This document shows positions 35,261 to 47,900 of a stretch of 64,000 bases of DNA, piece after piece. This stretch comes from M3007 sp031398055. Its GTDB lineage: Bacteria; Bacteroidota; Bacteroidia; Chitinophagales; Saprospiraceae. The stretch lies in assembly GCA_031398055.1 (NCBI GenBank), contig JANNMS010000148.1, positions 1 to 64,000 on the forward strand, written 5' to 3'. A model generated the notes under the pieces. That model did not search any database and was not told the DNA's origin. It saw only the letters and a list, made by a program, of their open reading frames with translations. Positions within the stretch are counted from its first letter, which is position 1. Each line of letters opens with the position of its first letter. Both the position numbers and the translations under genes were made by a program.

Positions 35261-35375
35261 AACCAAGTTATACAACATTAAACAATGGTAGCAAAAGTAC
35301 AAATTGTTTTAGCATTGCTCGATAACTTGTTTCAAAATTCTGACCAGAAATTACCAACAATTGATTTGTTGAAAA

Positions 35376-37580
35376 TCACGGTTTCACCTCCTCGCCTTCC
35401 TTTTTCCCCTTCAATTTTTCGTTCAAAAAATTCGTCATCAAAGTGTACAAATGAAGTTTTGACTTCCCGATGCCGTGGTTTTGGTTGGGGTAAAACATCG
35501 TGTCAAATTGTTTGTCCGCCGCAATCAGTTCCTTTGAAAGTTCGGCGGCGTGCTGAAAATGCACATTGTCATCCGCCAAGCCGTGCGCCAACAGATAACT
35601 GCCGCGCAGTTTTTCCGCATAATTTACCGGCGAATTTTCGGCGTAGCCCGTCGGATTCTCCTTTTCAGTCTGCATATATCTTTCGGTGTAAACACTGTCG
35701 TACCATTTCCAACTCGTCACCGGAGCCACGGCGATGGCCGCTTTGAACTCGTCGGGGGCTTTCAAAAGACAGTTCGTGGACATAAAACCACCGTAACTCC
35801 AACCAAAAATCCCGATTCGGTCTTTGTCGATAAACGGTTGATTTCCAAGATAATGCGCTGTTTCAACTTGGTCAATGACCTCGTATTTTCCCAAATTCAG
35901 GTAAGTCATTTTTTTAAATTCTTCGCCGCGCCCGCCCGTGCCCCGGTTGTCCACGCAAGCCACAACATAGCCTTGCTGCGCCAACATTTGGAACCACCAA
36001 TAATTCCCGCCTTTCCAAGCATCGGTCACTTGCTGACTGCCCGGGCCGCCATAAACGAACATCAAAGTTGGCAATTTTTGACCCTGAAATTTTGGGTCGG
36101 TCGGTCGGATCATCCAGCCGTTCAACTTGACATTTTCCGAAGTTTTGAAATCAAAAAAAGTCATCGGCAGCACGGCATGGTCTTGTTGGATTTGTTGGAG
36201 AGCCGCGTTTTTTTCCAGATCCCGCACCAATTTTCCATCGCGGTTGCAGACCGAAAATTGCGGCGGCGTGTTGGCCGTCGAAAAAGTATGGATAAAATAA
36301 TCGAAGGTTTTTGAAAATTTCCCGGAGTTCGTTCCGGCGACAGCGGCGATTTTTTTCGCACCTTTTCCTGTCGTTTTTACAGAAAAAATTTCACGCTGCA
36401 TCGCATTTTTCGAGGCTGCTTGATAAAAAACACGCCCATTTTTTTCGTCCAAACCATAAAAATCGGTCACGTCAAACTTGCCTTTTGTCAACGGGCGAAT
36501 CTCCGCACCCGTTTTTGCGTCGTGCAAATACAGATGGTTGAAACCACTTTTTTCACTCTGCACGACAAACCCGGAACCGTCCGCCAAAAACGTAACATCG
36601 TGTAAATCAAGGTAATACTTGTTTTTTTCTTCGTACAAAATTCGGCACGAGCCGTCGGCAGGGTTGGCCAAAATCAGTTGCAAATGGTTTTGGTGGCGGT
36701 TCATCCAAGTCAGGCAAAGTTGTCCGGCGGGTGTCCATTCGATGCGAGGCAGGTAAAATTCCTCCTTGCCAAAACACGCCGCCCCGACCTGCATTTTTTT
36801 GCCAGTTTCAAGGTCAAAAATCCAAGCCGAGACTGTCGCGTTTTTTTCGCCGACCTTCGGATATTTGAATTTTTCGATTTCTGGGTACGCCTCGCCATTG
36901 TATTTTTCCATCATAAATTCCGGGACAAAACTTTCGTCGAACCGCAAAAAAGCGATTTTCCGACCGTCCCCACTCCACTCGAACGCCCGGACAAGTTCAA
37001 ATTCTTCTTCGTAAACCCAGTCGGACGCGCCGTTGATGATGCCGTTTTTTTTGCCGTCGGCGGTGACTTGGGTTGTTTTTCCAGAACTTAAATCCTTGAA
37101 AAACAGGTTGTTATCACATTCAAATGCCACTTTTGAATTGTCGGGCGAGAACGTGGCGTACCGTTGTTTCGGGCCTTCGTGCAGCCGCGAGAGGTTTTTA
37201 TTTTTTGGGTCAAAAACAAAATAATCGGACTTGCTCGACCACCGATAAATTGGTTCGGTCGCTGTGGTCAACATCATTTTTGATTCGTCGGCTGAAAAAA
37301 CGTAGCCGTCAAATTTGCCTGCCCAGCCCGGCGCGTTTTTGGTTTCGATGCCCGCCGCGTCGAAAATCACGCCCGATTTTTCGCCCGTCCGAAGGTCAAA
37401 TTGCTCGACCGTCGTGCCGACGAGTTTGGTAAAATGCACGCCGTCATTTTGAAAATTGAAACCCGGCACGCCCTTCGGATTGAATTTTCCATTTTGCCAA
37501 ATGTCTTCCAACGTGATTGGAAGTTGGGCGGTGGCAGGCGTGAAAAATAGTGGGAACAGGAAAAAAATCAGGTATCGCAT
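35376..37580 (-). CDS. Dipeptidyl peptidase IV-like S9 peptidase
   Basis: The 734-residue enzyme has a signal peptide (1-18, ending PATAQ), an N-terminal eight-bladed propeller domain (DPPIV_N, including the DWVYEEEF glutamate motif that holds the substrate N-terminus) and a C-terminal alpha/beta hydrolase domain. The nucleophile is in IFGWSYGGFMS, the acid in HGLADDNVHF and the histidine in NQNHGIG. It removes N-terminal X-Pro/Ala dipeptides from peptides in the periplasm. The ATG at 37580 was chosen because it begins the signal peptide. The preceding purD is on the same strand 32 bases upstream. Confidence 0.94.
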   Translation of the reverse strand: MRYLIFFLFPLFFTPATAQLPITLEDIWQNGKFNPKGVPGFNFQNDGVHFTKLVGTTVEQFDLRTGEKSGVIFDAAGIETKNAPGWAGKFDGYVFSADESKMMLTTATEPIYRWSSKSDYFVFDPKNKNLSRLHEGPKQRYATFSPDNSKVAFECDNNLFFKDLSSGKTTQVTADGKKNGIINGASDWVYEEEFELVRAFEWSGDGRKIAFLRFDESFVPEFMMEKYNGEAYPEIEKFKYPKVGEKNATVSAWIFDLETGKKMQVGAACFGKEEFYLPRIEWTPAGQLCLTWMNRHQNHLQLILANPADGSCRILYEEKNKYYLDLHDVTFLADGSGFVVQSEKSGFNHLYLHDAKTGAEIRPLTKGKFDVTDFYGLDEKNGRVFYQAASKNAMQREIFSVKTTGKGAKKIAAVAGTNSGKFSKTFDYFIHTFSTANTPPQFSVCNRDGKLVRDLEKNAALQQIQQDHAVLPMTFFDFKTSENVKLNGWMIRPTDPKFQGQKLPTLMFVYGGPGSQQVTDAWKGGNYWWFQMLAQQGYVVACVDNRGTGGRGEEFKKMTYLNLGKYEVIDQVETAHYLGNQPFIDKDRIGIFGWSYGGFMSTNCLLKAPDEFKAAIAVAPVTSWKWYDSVYTERYMQTEKENPTGYAENSPVNYAEKLRGSYLLAHGLADDNVHFQHAAELSKELIAADKQFDTMFYPNQNHGIGKSKLHLYTLMTNFLNEKLKGKKEGEEVKP

Positions 37581-37612
37581 GGTGGAAATTTTAATTTTTT
37601 GAAAAATCAATT

Positions 37613-38893
37613 TTACAAAAACTTCAAAAGGTCTTGTCCAATATCTCGACGAAAAGTCTTTCCGTCAAATTGAATCACCTTCGCTGCCCGGTTCGATTTT
37701 TTCAAAGCCGCCGGGAAATCTTTCCCAAAACTTGTCAAAGCAATCACCCGCCCGCCGTCGGTAACTGTTTGATTTTCAACGGTTTTGGTGCCTGCGTGAA
37801 AAACCATCGTGCCTTTGACTTTTTCAAAACCTGAAATCACTTTGCCTTTTGGATAACTGCCCGGGTAGCCGCCCGAAACCAAAAAAACAGTGGTCGCCGC
37901 CCGCGAATCGGTTTTGATTTTCACCCGACCGAGCCGCCCGGAGGTTGTTGCGACAAACAATTTTACCAAATCATTTTTCAATCTTGGGATGACGACTTCG
38001 GTTTCCGGATCGCCCAGCCGGCAGTTGTATTCGATGACAAATGGTTTGCCGCCGACGACAATCAAACCAAGAAAAATAAAACCAAAATAGGGTATTTTTT
38101 CCTTTTTCAGACCTCGGACGGTGGGGACAATGATTTGATTTTCAACCATTTGCCACATATTTTCATCCACAAAAGGCACGGGGCTGACGGCTCCCATTCC
38201 TCCGGTATTTGGCCCGGTGTCGCCCTCGCCGATGCGTTTGTAATCTTTTGCCTCCGGTAAAATTTTGTAATTTTTTCCGTCCGTCAAAACAAAAACACTG
38301 AATTCGATGCCGTCCAAAAATTCCTCGACGACGACCCGCGCACTCGCCTCGCCAAATTTTCCGCCCAACATTTCCTTCATTTCTGCAATGGCTTCCGCGT
38401 GATTTTGGCAAATCACCACGCCTTTTCCGGCAGCCAAACCGTCGGCTTTCAAAACAATCGGCAGCGGATGTTTTGATAAATAATCCGTCGCGGCCTCGAT
38501 TTGAGTGCCGTTGAACTCGCGGTATTTTGCTGTTGGAATTTTGTGGCGCGCCATAAATTGCTTTGCCCAAGCCTTGCTGCCTTCCAAAACTGCCCCTGCT
38601 TTTGACGGGCCGATGACTGGGATTTTGGACAATTTTTCGTCATTTTGAAAAAAATCCCAGATGCCCCGGACGAGCGGTTCTTCGGGCCCGACAACGACCA
38701 TTTCGATTTTTTTTTCGAGACAAAAACTTTTAACTGCCTCAAAATCAGTGGGTTGGATAGCGACGTTTTGGCCGTGCGCGGCAGTTCCGGCGTTGCCGGG
38801 AGCGATAAAAAGTTGGTCGCAAAGTTTGGATTGGCTCAATTTCCATGCGAGGGCGTGTTCGCGTCCGCCGGAGCCGAGAAGTAAAATCTGCAC
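37613..38893 (-). CDS. purD: Phosphoribosylamine-glycine ligase (GARS)
   Basis: This cytoplasmic enzyme makes glycinamide ribonucleotide in the second step of purine synthesis. It is 426 residues, normal for the family. Landmarks are LLLGSGGREHALAWKL, VVVGPEEPLVRGI, the ATP-grasp stretch PIVLKADGLAAGKGVVI, EEFLDGIEFSVFVLTDG, the signature DGDTGPNTGGMGAVSP-like region and EYNCRLGDPETEVVIPRL. No other pur gene is adjacent. A family C palindrome stands immediately upstream. Confidence 0.97.
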   Translation of the reverse strand: MQILLLGSGGREHALAWKLSQSKLCDQLFIAPGNAGTAAHGQNVAIQPTDFEAVKSFCLEKKIEMVVVGPEEPLVRGIWDFFQNDEKLSKIPVIGPSKAGAVLEGSKAWAKQFMARHKIPTAKYREFNGTQIEAATDYLSKHPLPIVLKADGLAAGKGVVICQNHAEAIAEMKEMLGGKFGEASARVVVEEFLDGIEFSVFVLTDGKNYKILPEAKDYKRIGEGDTGPNTGGMGAVSPVPFVDENMWQMVENQIIVPTVRGLKKEKIPYFGFIFLGLIVVGGKPFVIEYNCRLGDPETEVVIPRLKNDLVKLFVATTSGRLGRVKIKTDSRAATTVFLVSGGYPGSYPKGKVISGFEKVKGTMVFHAGTKTVENQTVTDGGRVIALTSFGKDFPAALKKSNRAAKVIQFDGKTFRRDIGQDLLKFL

Positions 38894-38901
38894 TTTTTTT
38901 T

Positions 38902-38967
38902 AATGATAAAAGATGAATGATGAATTGGCGGGCAAAATTCATCATTCATCTTTCATCATTTATCATT
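38902..38967. repeat. Imperfect palindrome (family C)
   Basis: A 25-base left arm (38902-38926) pairs with a 32-base right arm (38936-38967); the difference is one extra 7-base word (tgatgaa in reverse complement). Word type is aatgatgaat. A fragment of the same family lies at 8551-8572. It ends 15 bases from the stop of the adhesin gene. Confidence 0.82.
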
Positions 38968-38981
38968 CCGCATCAATTTTC

Positions 38982-41900
38982 TCAATCCGCCACCGTCACG
39001 TCCCCTTCCATAAAAATAATCGAGCCGTCGGTCAACGTAATTTCTGCCCACCAAACAAACACCGCAGGCGTCATCAATTTGCCCTCAAAACTGCCGTCCC
39101 AACCAAATTTCGGGTCGTTCGGCAAGAAATCTTTCGCTTGAAAAACGTGCTCGCCCCAGCGGTCATAAATCTGTAAAGTATTGATTTTCAATATCGTACC
39201 TTCTTTTGAATAGATGGTAAAATGGTCGTTGCCCAACAAACTTTTGGTTTGAATCACGTTCGGCACCCAAATCGCGGGTTGGTCAACTTTCACATTGATT
39301 TTCGCCCGGTCTTCGCAGCCATCTTTGTTGATAATTGTCACCGTGTATTGCGTGTTGGACGCTGGTTGGGCGATGACTTCGAGCGGATTTGCGGTGAAAG
39401 TCAGCCCCTCGGTCGGCGACCAAATCACGGAATCAATTTCGGAAAGCGGCAAATTCGACTGCGCCGTGATTTTTCCATTTTCTCCAAAAGCCAATTTCAG
39501 TTCCGGGTCAACTTCGACCGTCGGCAAAACAGGCGTTGGAAAAGTAATTTCTTGCCCAATTTCACAGCCGTTCACATCCTGAATCAACAAATTATACGTG
39601 CCCGGCGGCAAATTATGGAACTTCGGATTGGCCGCGAAACTCTGCCCGCCATCCAAAGAATACAAAAACGGACCGACTCCGCCGACGATGTTTTCAATTT
39701 TCATTTCGCCTTTTTTGCCCGTGCAATTTGGCGGGTCGGAACGCACTTCCAAACCCGTCGGAACGTCCGTACTGAGCAAAACTTCGACCGCATCCGACGA
39801 GGTGCAGCCGTTCAAAACGTTGGTGACTTGCAGGTTGTAATTTCCTTGCAAATTGACCAGCGGATTCAAAGTCGTTGCCCCCGAAACGATGTTGCCATCG
39901 GGGCTATTCCATTGATACACAAAGTTTTGTCCGGTCGAAGTGCCTGCTGCGTCGAGATTTCCTTCGACTGTTTCGCAGTTGATGGTGAAGCCGTTTCCAG
40001 CCTCGGCGGTCGGTAATTTTATGTCTTCCGAAACCAAAATCGAACTGGTTTTGGTGCAGCCGTTGTCCAAATTTGTCACCAGCAAATTGTAATTTCCGGG
40101 TTCGTTCACCGTCGGAAAAAGTGTTGTTTCACCAGCCACGAGACCCGCGCCCGACCACGAATATTGAAAATCTGCGCCCGTGCTCGTGCCCGCTGCGTCG
40201 AGCGGAATTTGCAAAATTTTACAAGTCAAAATGTTCGGCTGGGCAATCGCAACGAGTGGCGGCGCGACATCTGCCAAAACTTGTGTCTGGTCACTTTGTG
40301 TGCAGCCGTTGTAATTATCCGTAATAATTAAAGTAAAAATCCCAGCCGAATTGACCGTCGGCGTGGGCGTATTTTCTCCTGAAATAATCACGCCACCGTT
40401 CGACGCCGACCAAAAATAGGAAACACCAGCCGTGCCACCCGAACCCGTTCCGGCGAGCGATGCCGTCGTTTTTGTGCAGGTCAGGAAGCCCAAATTGCCA
40501 GCGTCGGCTGCCGGTTTTGCGACATTTTCCAAAACATTTACGGTCGTCGCGGCAGTGCAGCCATTGTCTTTATTTGTAATAATTAGTTTGTAAATGCCCG
40601 GTTCGTCCACCGTCGGATTGAGGCTCGTGGTGCCGGAAACGATGTTGCCGTTGGTACTCGTCCAGAGATATTCGATTTGATTTCCGACGGTGCTTCCCAC
40701 ACCGTTTAGGTTGACGCTCAACACTTTACACGTCAATTCGCCCGGCTGGGCAGCGACGGCGGTCGGTGCGTTCAAGTCTTGCACGACCTGCTGCGAGGCC
40801 GTCGCGGTGCATCCGTTTTGGCTGTCGGTCACCTGCAAAATGTACGTTCCGGCAGCCGTGACGGTCGGCGTCAAAGTCGTGCCGCCGGAAAAAATGATGC
40901 CGTTCACCGTTGTCCAAAAATAGGAAAATTGGCTGCCCGTCGCGCTGCCCGCGCCGTCCAATTTGATGCTCGTCGCTGAGCAAGTCAAAGTTACAGGCGC
41001 GGCTGCGAGGGCTGTGGGTGGCAAAATATTTTCCAAAACGGTCACGCTGCCGATGGTTTCGCAATCGTTCGCGGTGTTTTTGACGGTCAAAAAATATTGG
41101 CCGGGTTCGCTGACGGTCGGGTTCAAAGTCGTTCCGCCGGACACGATGCTGCCAGTTTGCGTCGTCCATTCGTAGGAAAATGCCGCGCCCGTCGAACTGC
41201 CTGCGCCCGTCAAATTCACTTCCAAAACCGAGCAGGTCAAAACGCCAGTCGTCGCCGCGACTGAAATTGGAAGCGACGCATCTTGCGTAATTTGCACATT
41301 ATCAACCGTTTGACATTTGTTCAAATTATTTACGACCGTCAAAATGTAATTTCCAGAAGCATTAATTATCGGTGTCAAAGTCGTCGCGCCGGAGACGATG
41401 TTGCCGTTTGGCGTCGACCAATTTATCGAAAAATTGCTGCCCGCGTTCGTCGCCGAACCCGCCAAAGTGAAGGTCGGGCTGGAACACGAAAGCACGGAAG
41501 TTTGCCCGGCATCCACGATTGGCAAGTTTACATCTTCCGAAACTGTCGTCGTCGCGGTGGCCGTGCAGCCGTTTACGGTGTTGGTTATCAACAAATTGTA
41601 CGTTCCGGGCGCGTCAATTTTTGGTGCGCCGGACGTGCCGCCGGACAAAATATTTCCTCCGACCGTCGTCCAAGTGAAATTAAAATTGTTGCCCATCGAA
41701 CTGCCAGCCGTGTTCAAAATCGCCTCGGTCAGTTCGCAATTTAAAATCGGCGGCGCGGCGACGGCTGCCAGCGGGTTGACTTTGTCTTGGGTCACGGTGA
41801 CGCTCGCCAAATCCGTGCAGCCATTTATCGGGTTAGTAATCAATAAATTGTACGTGCCGATTTTGTCAATTTGTGGGTTCAAAGTATTTGCCCCGGACAA

Positions 41901-44900
41901 AATATTGCCGCCGACGGTCGTCCATTGATAAATAAATGTTGGATTTTGACTGCTCAACGAACCGTCCAAATTCAAGGTCGCCGCCGTGCAAGTCAAAATT
42001 TTTGCTGCGCCGGCATCTGCTTCCGGCGTGTTTTGGTCTCTCAAAATTTGGACGGTCGCGGTGTTCGTACAGCCGTTCGACTTGTCCAAAACTTCGATTT
42101 CGTAAAAACCGGACTCGTTCACCGTCGGATTCAAAGTGGTATTTCCAGAAACAATTTGACCGTTTTGCGTCGTCCAATTGTAGGAAAATTGATTTCCCAG
42201 ACTCGAATTTGAGCCATCCAAAGTCAAAATCGGCACCGCGCAAGAAATCACGGCGGGCGCACCGGCATCGGCGGCGGGCGAAATTGTGTCAATTTCAACA
42301 TTCACGGTCGCAGTCGCGTCGCAATTATTTGAGGTATTTAAAATGGTCAAAATGTACTGGCCGGGCTGGTTGACCGTCGGCGAAAGTGTGTTTTGACCTG
42401 CGGTAAAATTGCCATTTGTCGTCGTCCAATTAAAAGTAAAACCCGCGCCCTGACTGGAAGTCGTGGCATTTATCGAAATATTTTTTACGGCGCAAGTCAA
42501 TTTTCCAGAAGGCACGCCGAGCGCAACGGGCAGGTTTGCATCTTTTGAAACCGTTGCAAAATCGGTTGCCGTGCAGCCGTTCAAATTGTTGGTTATCAAA
42601 AGATTGTACGTTCCAGCAGCATCAATCGTGGGGTTCAAAGTCGTTGCGCCGTTGGCAATATTTCCATTTGGCGAAGTCCATAAATAGGAAAAATTCGCGC
42701 CCGTCGAACCCGTCCCAGAAAGATTTACGGTTGGATTTTGACAATCAATTTGTTTGGCCGCGCCCGCGTCGGCGGTCGGGTTTGAAATATTTTGGAAAAT
42801 GACAACCGCATCGGTCGAGGTGCAGCCATTTTCGGTGTTCGTCACCAGCAAATTGTACGTTCCGGGCTGCGAAATTTGGGGGGTCAAAGTGGTCGCGCCG
42901 ACAATCAGATTTCCCGTCGGCGAAGTCCAAATGTAGTTAAAATTGCTGCCCGTCGAAGTCCCGGCGGCATCTAAAATTACCGTCGTTTTTATACAAGTCA
43001 ATTCGTCGGTTAGGCCTGCTTCGGCGAGCGGAAGTGCTTGATTTTCACCGATTTGCACACTGGAATTTGCGGTGCAGCCATTCAAATTATTGGTGACCAA
43101 AAGATGGTATTGGCCGGGTTGATTGACCGTTAAATTCAAAGTTCCCTGCCCATTCACGATGCCCGGCCCCGTCCAAACGTAGGCAAAATCATTGCCCTGC
43201 GAAGCGGTCGCGGCGATTTGAATTTGATTGGAAAAACAAGTCAACGTATCGGGTTGGCCAGCATTGGCCTGCGGCAAATTGGCGTCCGCCGAAACGGTCG
43301 TCGTCGCGGTCGAAGTGCAGCCATTTTGACTGTTTGTAATTTCCAAGATGTACGTCCCGACGGCGTTGACCGATGGATTTAAAGTCGTGCCGTCGGACAA
43401 AATATTGCCGCCGACCGTCGTCCAATTGTAGGTAAAATTGTTTCCGGTGGACGAACCATTTCCATTTAAAATTAGAGAATTTACCGTGCAACTTAAAATG
43501 CCGCCCGGTGCGGCGACAGCCGTCGGTGCGTTGTAATTCGTTGAAACTGTGATGCTTACGGTGGAAGTGCAGCCAGATTGCGTGTTGACAACTGTGAAAT
43601 CGTAAACGCCCGGCTGGTCAATTGTCGGGTTCAAAGTCGTGCCGCCGGAGACGATATTTCCGTTCGACGTTGCCCAAACGTATGCAAAATTGTTGCCCGC
43701 GCTCGACCCGGCGGCGTTCAAATTCATCGTGTTTGTGTTGCAATCAAAAACGTCCGGCACCGCAACCGCGACCGTCGGAAAAGTTTGGTTGGTGGTCACG
43801 GAGACGGGCGCGGAATCGGTGCAGCCGTTTTGCAAATTTGAAACTTGTAAAATATATGTCCCCGGCTGGTTGACCGTGCAATTCAAATTCGTCGCGCCGG
43901 AAACGATATTTCCGTTCGACGTCGTCCATTGATAAACGAAAGTCGAGCCGCCGTCGTCGGACGAACCATTTCCAGAAAGTTGGACTTGTGGAAATTGGCA
44001 GGTCAAATTTGACAAGGCCTGTGCGGTGGCAAAAGGTGTTGCAATGTCTTCATCCACAACGACTTGCGTGGTGGCGGTGCAGAAATTATCTTGGTTGGTG
44101 ATGACCAAAGTATAGGTTCCGGGCGCGGAAACTTCGGGTTCGAGCGAGTCCTCACCGTTTTCGATGAAGCCATTTGTGGTTGTCCAAACGTACTCAAATT
44201 CACTGCCGAGCGAGGAGCCGAGGCCATTTATCGATGCAATCGGCGTGTTGCAATTGAGCGGGTCAGGCGGCAGTGCGTTGGCTTCCGGGTAAATAATATT
44301 GTCATTTACAAAAACCGAGGCTTCGGACGAGCAGCCCGTCGAACTGTTCATCACCACCAAAGTATAAAAACCGGACTGATTGACGAGCGGGGAAAGCGAA
44401 TTCGCGCCGCTGACGATATTTCCATCTGCGGTTGACCATTGAAAAACGATGCCCACGCCGGTCGTCGAAGCGGTTCCGTCCAAATTGATTTGCAATTGAG
44501 AGCAATCCAATTGTTCATCCGACCCGGCGTCGGCTTGCGGCAAATCTTGGTCGGCCTCGACTTCGACTTCATTTTCGGCGGTGCAGCCGTTGATTTCGTT
44601 GGTAATCGTCAAAATATACGTCCCAGCTTGGTCAACTTCGGGCATCAAAGTGTTTGCGCCGGCCATGATATTTCCGTCCGGCGACCACCATTCTGCTGAA
44701 AAATTCGCGCCGTTCGACGAGCCATTTGCATTTAATAAAATGGTCGGATTGTCGCAATCCAATTCGGGCGGTGCGGCTATCGCGGCATTTGGCGGGGTCA
44801 GATTTTGGGAAACCGTGATGCTTGCCGTTGAAGTGCAATTGTTTTGCGGGTCGGTGATGGTCACGAAATAGGTGCCGCCTTCGTCAACGAAAGGATTTGC

Positions 44901-47900
44901 AGAGTCGTCGCCACTGGAAATATTTCCGGGCGAGGCTGTCCAGGAAAAATCAATCGAGCCGCTGTTCGAGGTCGAATTGCTGGCATCCAACTGAATTTCG
45001 GGGAAAAAACAGTTCACGACATCGGGCGGGGCGATTTGTGCGGTCGGGTGAATCGTGTTTCCGTCCACCGTGATTTCGCCGTCGGCGGTGCAACCGTTTG
45101 TTGAATTCGTGATGACCAAAGTGTAAGTTCCAGCCAAATTGACGGTCGGATTTAAAGTCGTACCGCCCGAAACGATGTTGCCATCGGCGGTTGTCCACAA
45201 ATAATTGATGCCCGCGCCGGTCGTCGAGCCGCTGCCGGAAATGGAAATTGTGGGGTCGTCGCAAGAAATTTCGTCGGCATCCAAATTGACTTCGGGGAAA
45301 TCTGTACTTTCATTTATCGTCACTTCGTCTTCGGCTGTGCAGCCGTTCGTGGTGTTGGTCACGGTCAAAGTGTACGTTCCGGCGGCGTCGACAATTGGGT
45401 TTAAAGTGTTGTTGCCGGAGACGATTCCGGGGCCGTCCCAATCGTAATTGAAGTTGCCGCCGACGGAAGAACCATTTCCATTTATTGTAATTTGAGGGTT
45501 GGCACAAGTTATCAATCCCGGCGTGTTGGCGACTGCCAACGGTGGCGTAAAGCTTTCTGCCACAACGACTTGCGCGGTTGCGGTACAACCGTTTTCGGAG
45601 TCGGTGACGGTCACTATGTACGTTCCGCCCTCGTCAATTGTTGGCGTTGCAGTGTCGTCGCCGGAGACGATATTTCCACCGCCGGTGGCGTTCCAATTGA
45701 AATTTATCGGGCCATTTCCAGACGAACCGGATGCGTCCAAATCCAATTCCGGGTTCGTGCAATTCACGCCCGACGGCGGGGCAATTACCGCAATCGGGAG
45801 AATCGTGTTGCCTTCCACCGTTGCCGTGCCTTCGGCGGTGCAGCCATTTAAATTATTGGTAATCACCAAAGTATACGTCCCAGCCTGATTGACGACGGGG
45901 TTCAAAGTCGTGCCGCCGGAGACGATATTTCCGGGCGCGGCAGTCCATTGGTAAACGATTCCCGCGCCCGTCGTCGAGCCGACACCGGAAATTGTGATTT
46001 GTGGAGAAGTGCAGGCGATGTTGTTCGGGACGTTCAAATTGACTTCGGGCAGCGTGGTGTTTTCGTTGACATTTACTGTAACTTCTTTTGTGCAGCCATT
46101 AATTGAATTGGTTACTGTCAAAGTATAAGTTCCACCTTGGTCAACTTGCGGATTTAAAGTCGTTTCACAACAAACAAAAGAAGGGCCGTCCCATTGATAA
46201 GTAAAACTAGCACCCGTTGAAGAGCCATTACCATTTATAGTAATTGTGTTATTGGTACAAGAGATTAAACCGGGCGCATTTGCAACAGCAATTGGTAAAG
46301 TTAAATTAGCAGAAACAGTGGCCGATGTTGTTTTTGTACAGCCGTTATCATCAGTAACTGTAACTGTAAATGTTCCGCCCGCCGTTATTTCCGGGTCTTC
46401 GTCGCTGCTGCCGTTTGACCAGTTAAAATCATAACTTGGCGAACCGCCATCAACTTGTAAATCAATAGAACCAATTGGATTATTACAATCTAAATTAGTG
46501 GTAGAATTTACAGAAACAAGAAGTGGCGGTGGTTGTGTTAAAGTTGTTTCCGCAGTTGCTGAACAACCGCCAGCATCCACAACTGTAACTGTATAAGTTC
46601 CTAACGGTAAATTATTAATTGTTTGAGATAACGCGCCCGTGTTCCAAACATATCCATACGGTGCAGAACCGCCTGAGCCTGTGGCAGTTATGCTGCCGTT
46701 GTTGATAGTTCCGCAGGCGGGTTCAGTGGCGTCTAATTCGGCTACTATTTCTATTTCTGCTATCGTTACTTCACCGATTGGCGTGCCGTCGCAGCCATTT
46801 GTGGATACAGAAGTTATAGAATAAGTGCCCGGTTCTGTTACGTTTATAATGCCCGGACTGCTGGTAAATGTATAGGAAGTTGGCGTACCATTCATATCAA
46901 TTTCAACATCCCAGGGTGCTGCTCCAACCAATGTTATTGTTAAATTAAAAGAACCCGTTTGCCCGGCGCACAACGAACCGCTGCCCGTCAAAGTCGCAGT
47001 TGAAAGTGGTGAGATAGTCACGGTTGCTTCATCAGTTGCCGTTCCGCCGCAATCATCCGTGATAGTAACTGTATAAGTTCCGCTTTGATTTACAAAAAGT
47101 GTCGGTGTGCTTTCGCCATCTCCCCAAACATAAGAATAGGGTGCGTGGCCGCCAGTCGGTGCAGGATTTAAAGTCGTTGAACTGACTCCGCACAAATCAA
47201 GGTCTTCTAAATTAGGCTCAATTGGCGGAATATCTTTGATAGTAATTATAATTGGATCAGCACAAAAACAAGGACTGTTTATAAGAATTTCTATTGTTTC
47301 ATCTCCCTCGGCAATCCCATCTGCAATAACACTTATTGGAACAAGAATAAAAGTCGCGCCCGGCGGAATAACAAGTGGCTCTGGCAAATTCCAATAATCT
47401 ACCCCAAAACCTTCGGCGGTGCTGCTCGGCAAAATGGTAATGTCTACGTTTTCTTCTGTATTGATATCGCCCCCGTTTCTTATAAATTTTATGAAAATCT
47501 CCCCACAATTTTCATAAACCCAAGTTTGATTGGGAATTCCCGGAACCACAACCTCGCCGCTCACCACACTTCCCGCCGAAAAACTATTGGCTTTAAGAAA
47601 AACAGCAGAACCAAAAATAGCATCTCCTCTATCTGCGATAGCCAATTTTAAATGATAAGTTTCACATTCTTGGACAGTTGCGGTTGCGGTCAATTGTACT
47701 GTAAAACCATCTAATTGTATATCCGCCATATTGAAAGGTGGTAATCCATTACAAGAACCACCGTTGTTGTTATTGACATAAAAACCCGTGTTGTTAAATT
47801 GGTTAACATTATTGATAGAAACTTCACCAGCACCGCCCGGAAGCACTGCAATATTTTGATTGCCAACGATGCCCGGCCCGCTGATAAAAAAACCAAAAAC

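Noticed and set aside
39770..46290. Possible CRISPR or satellite array
   Set aside because: The period of about 252 bases is in frame, without fixed direct repeats and spacers, and encodes one continuous protein.
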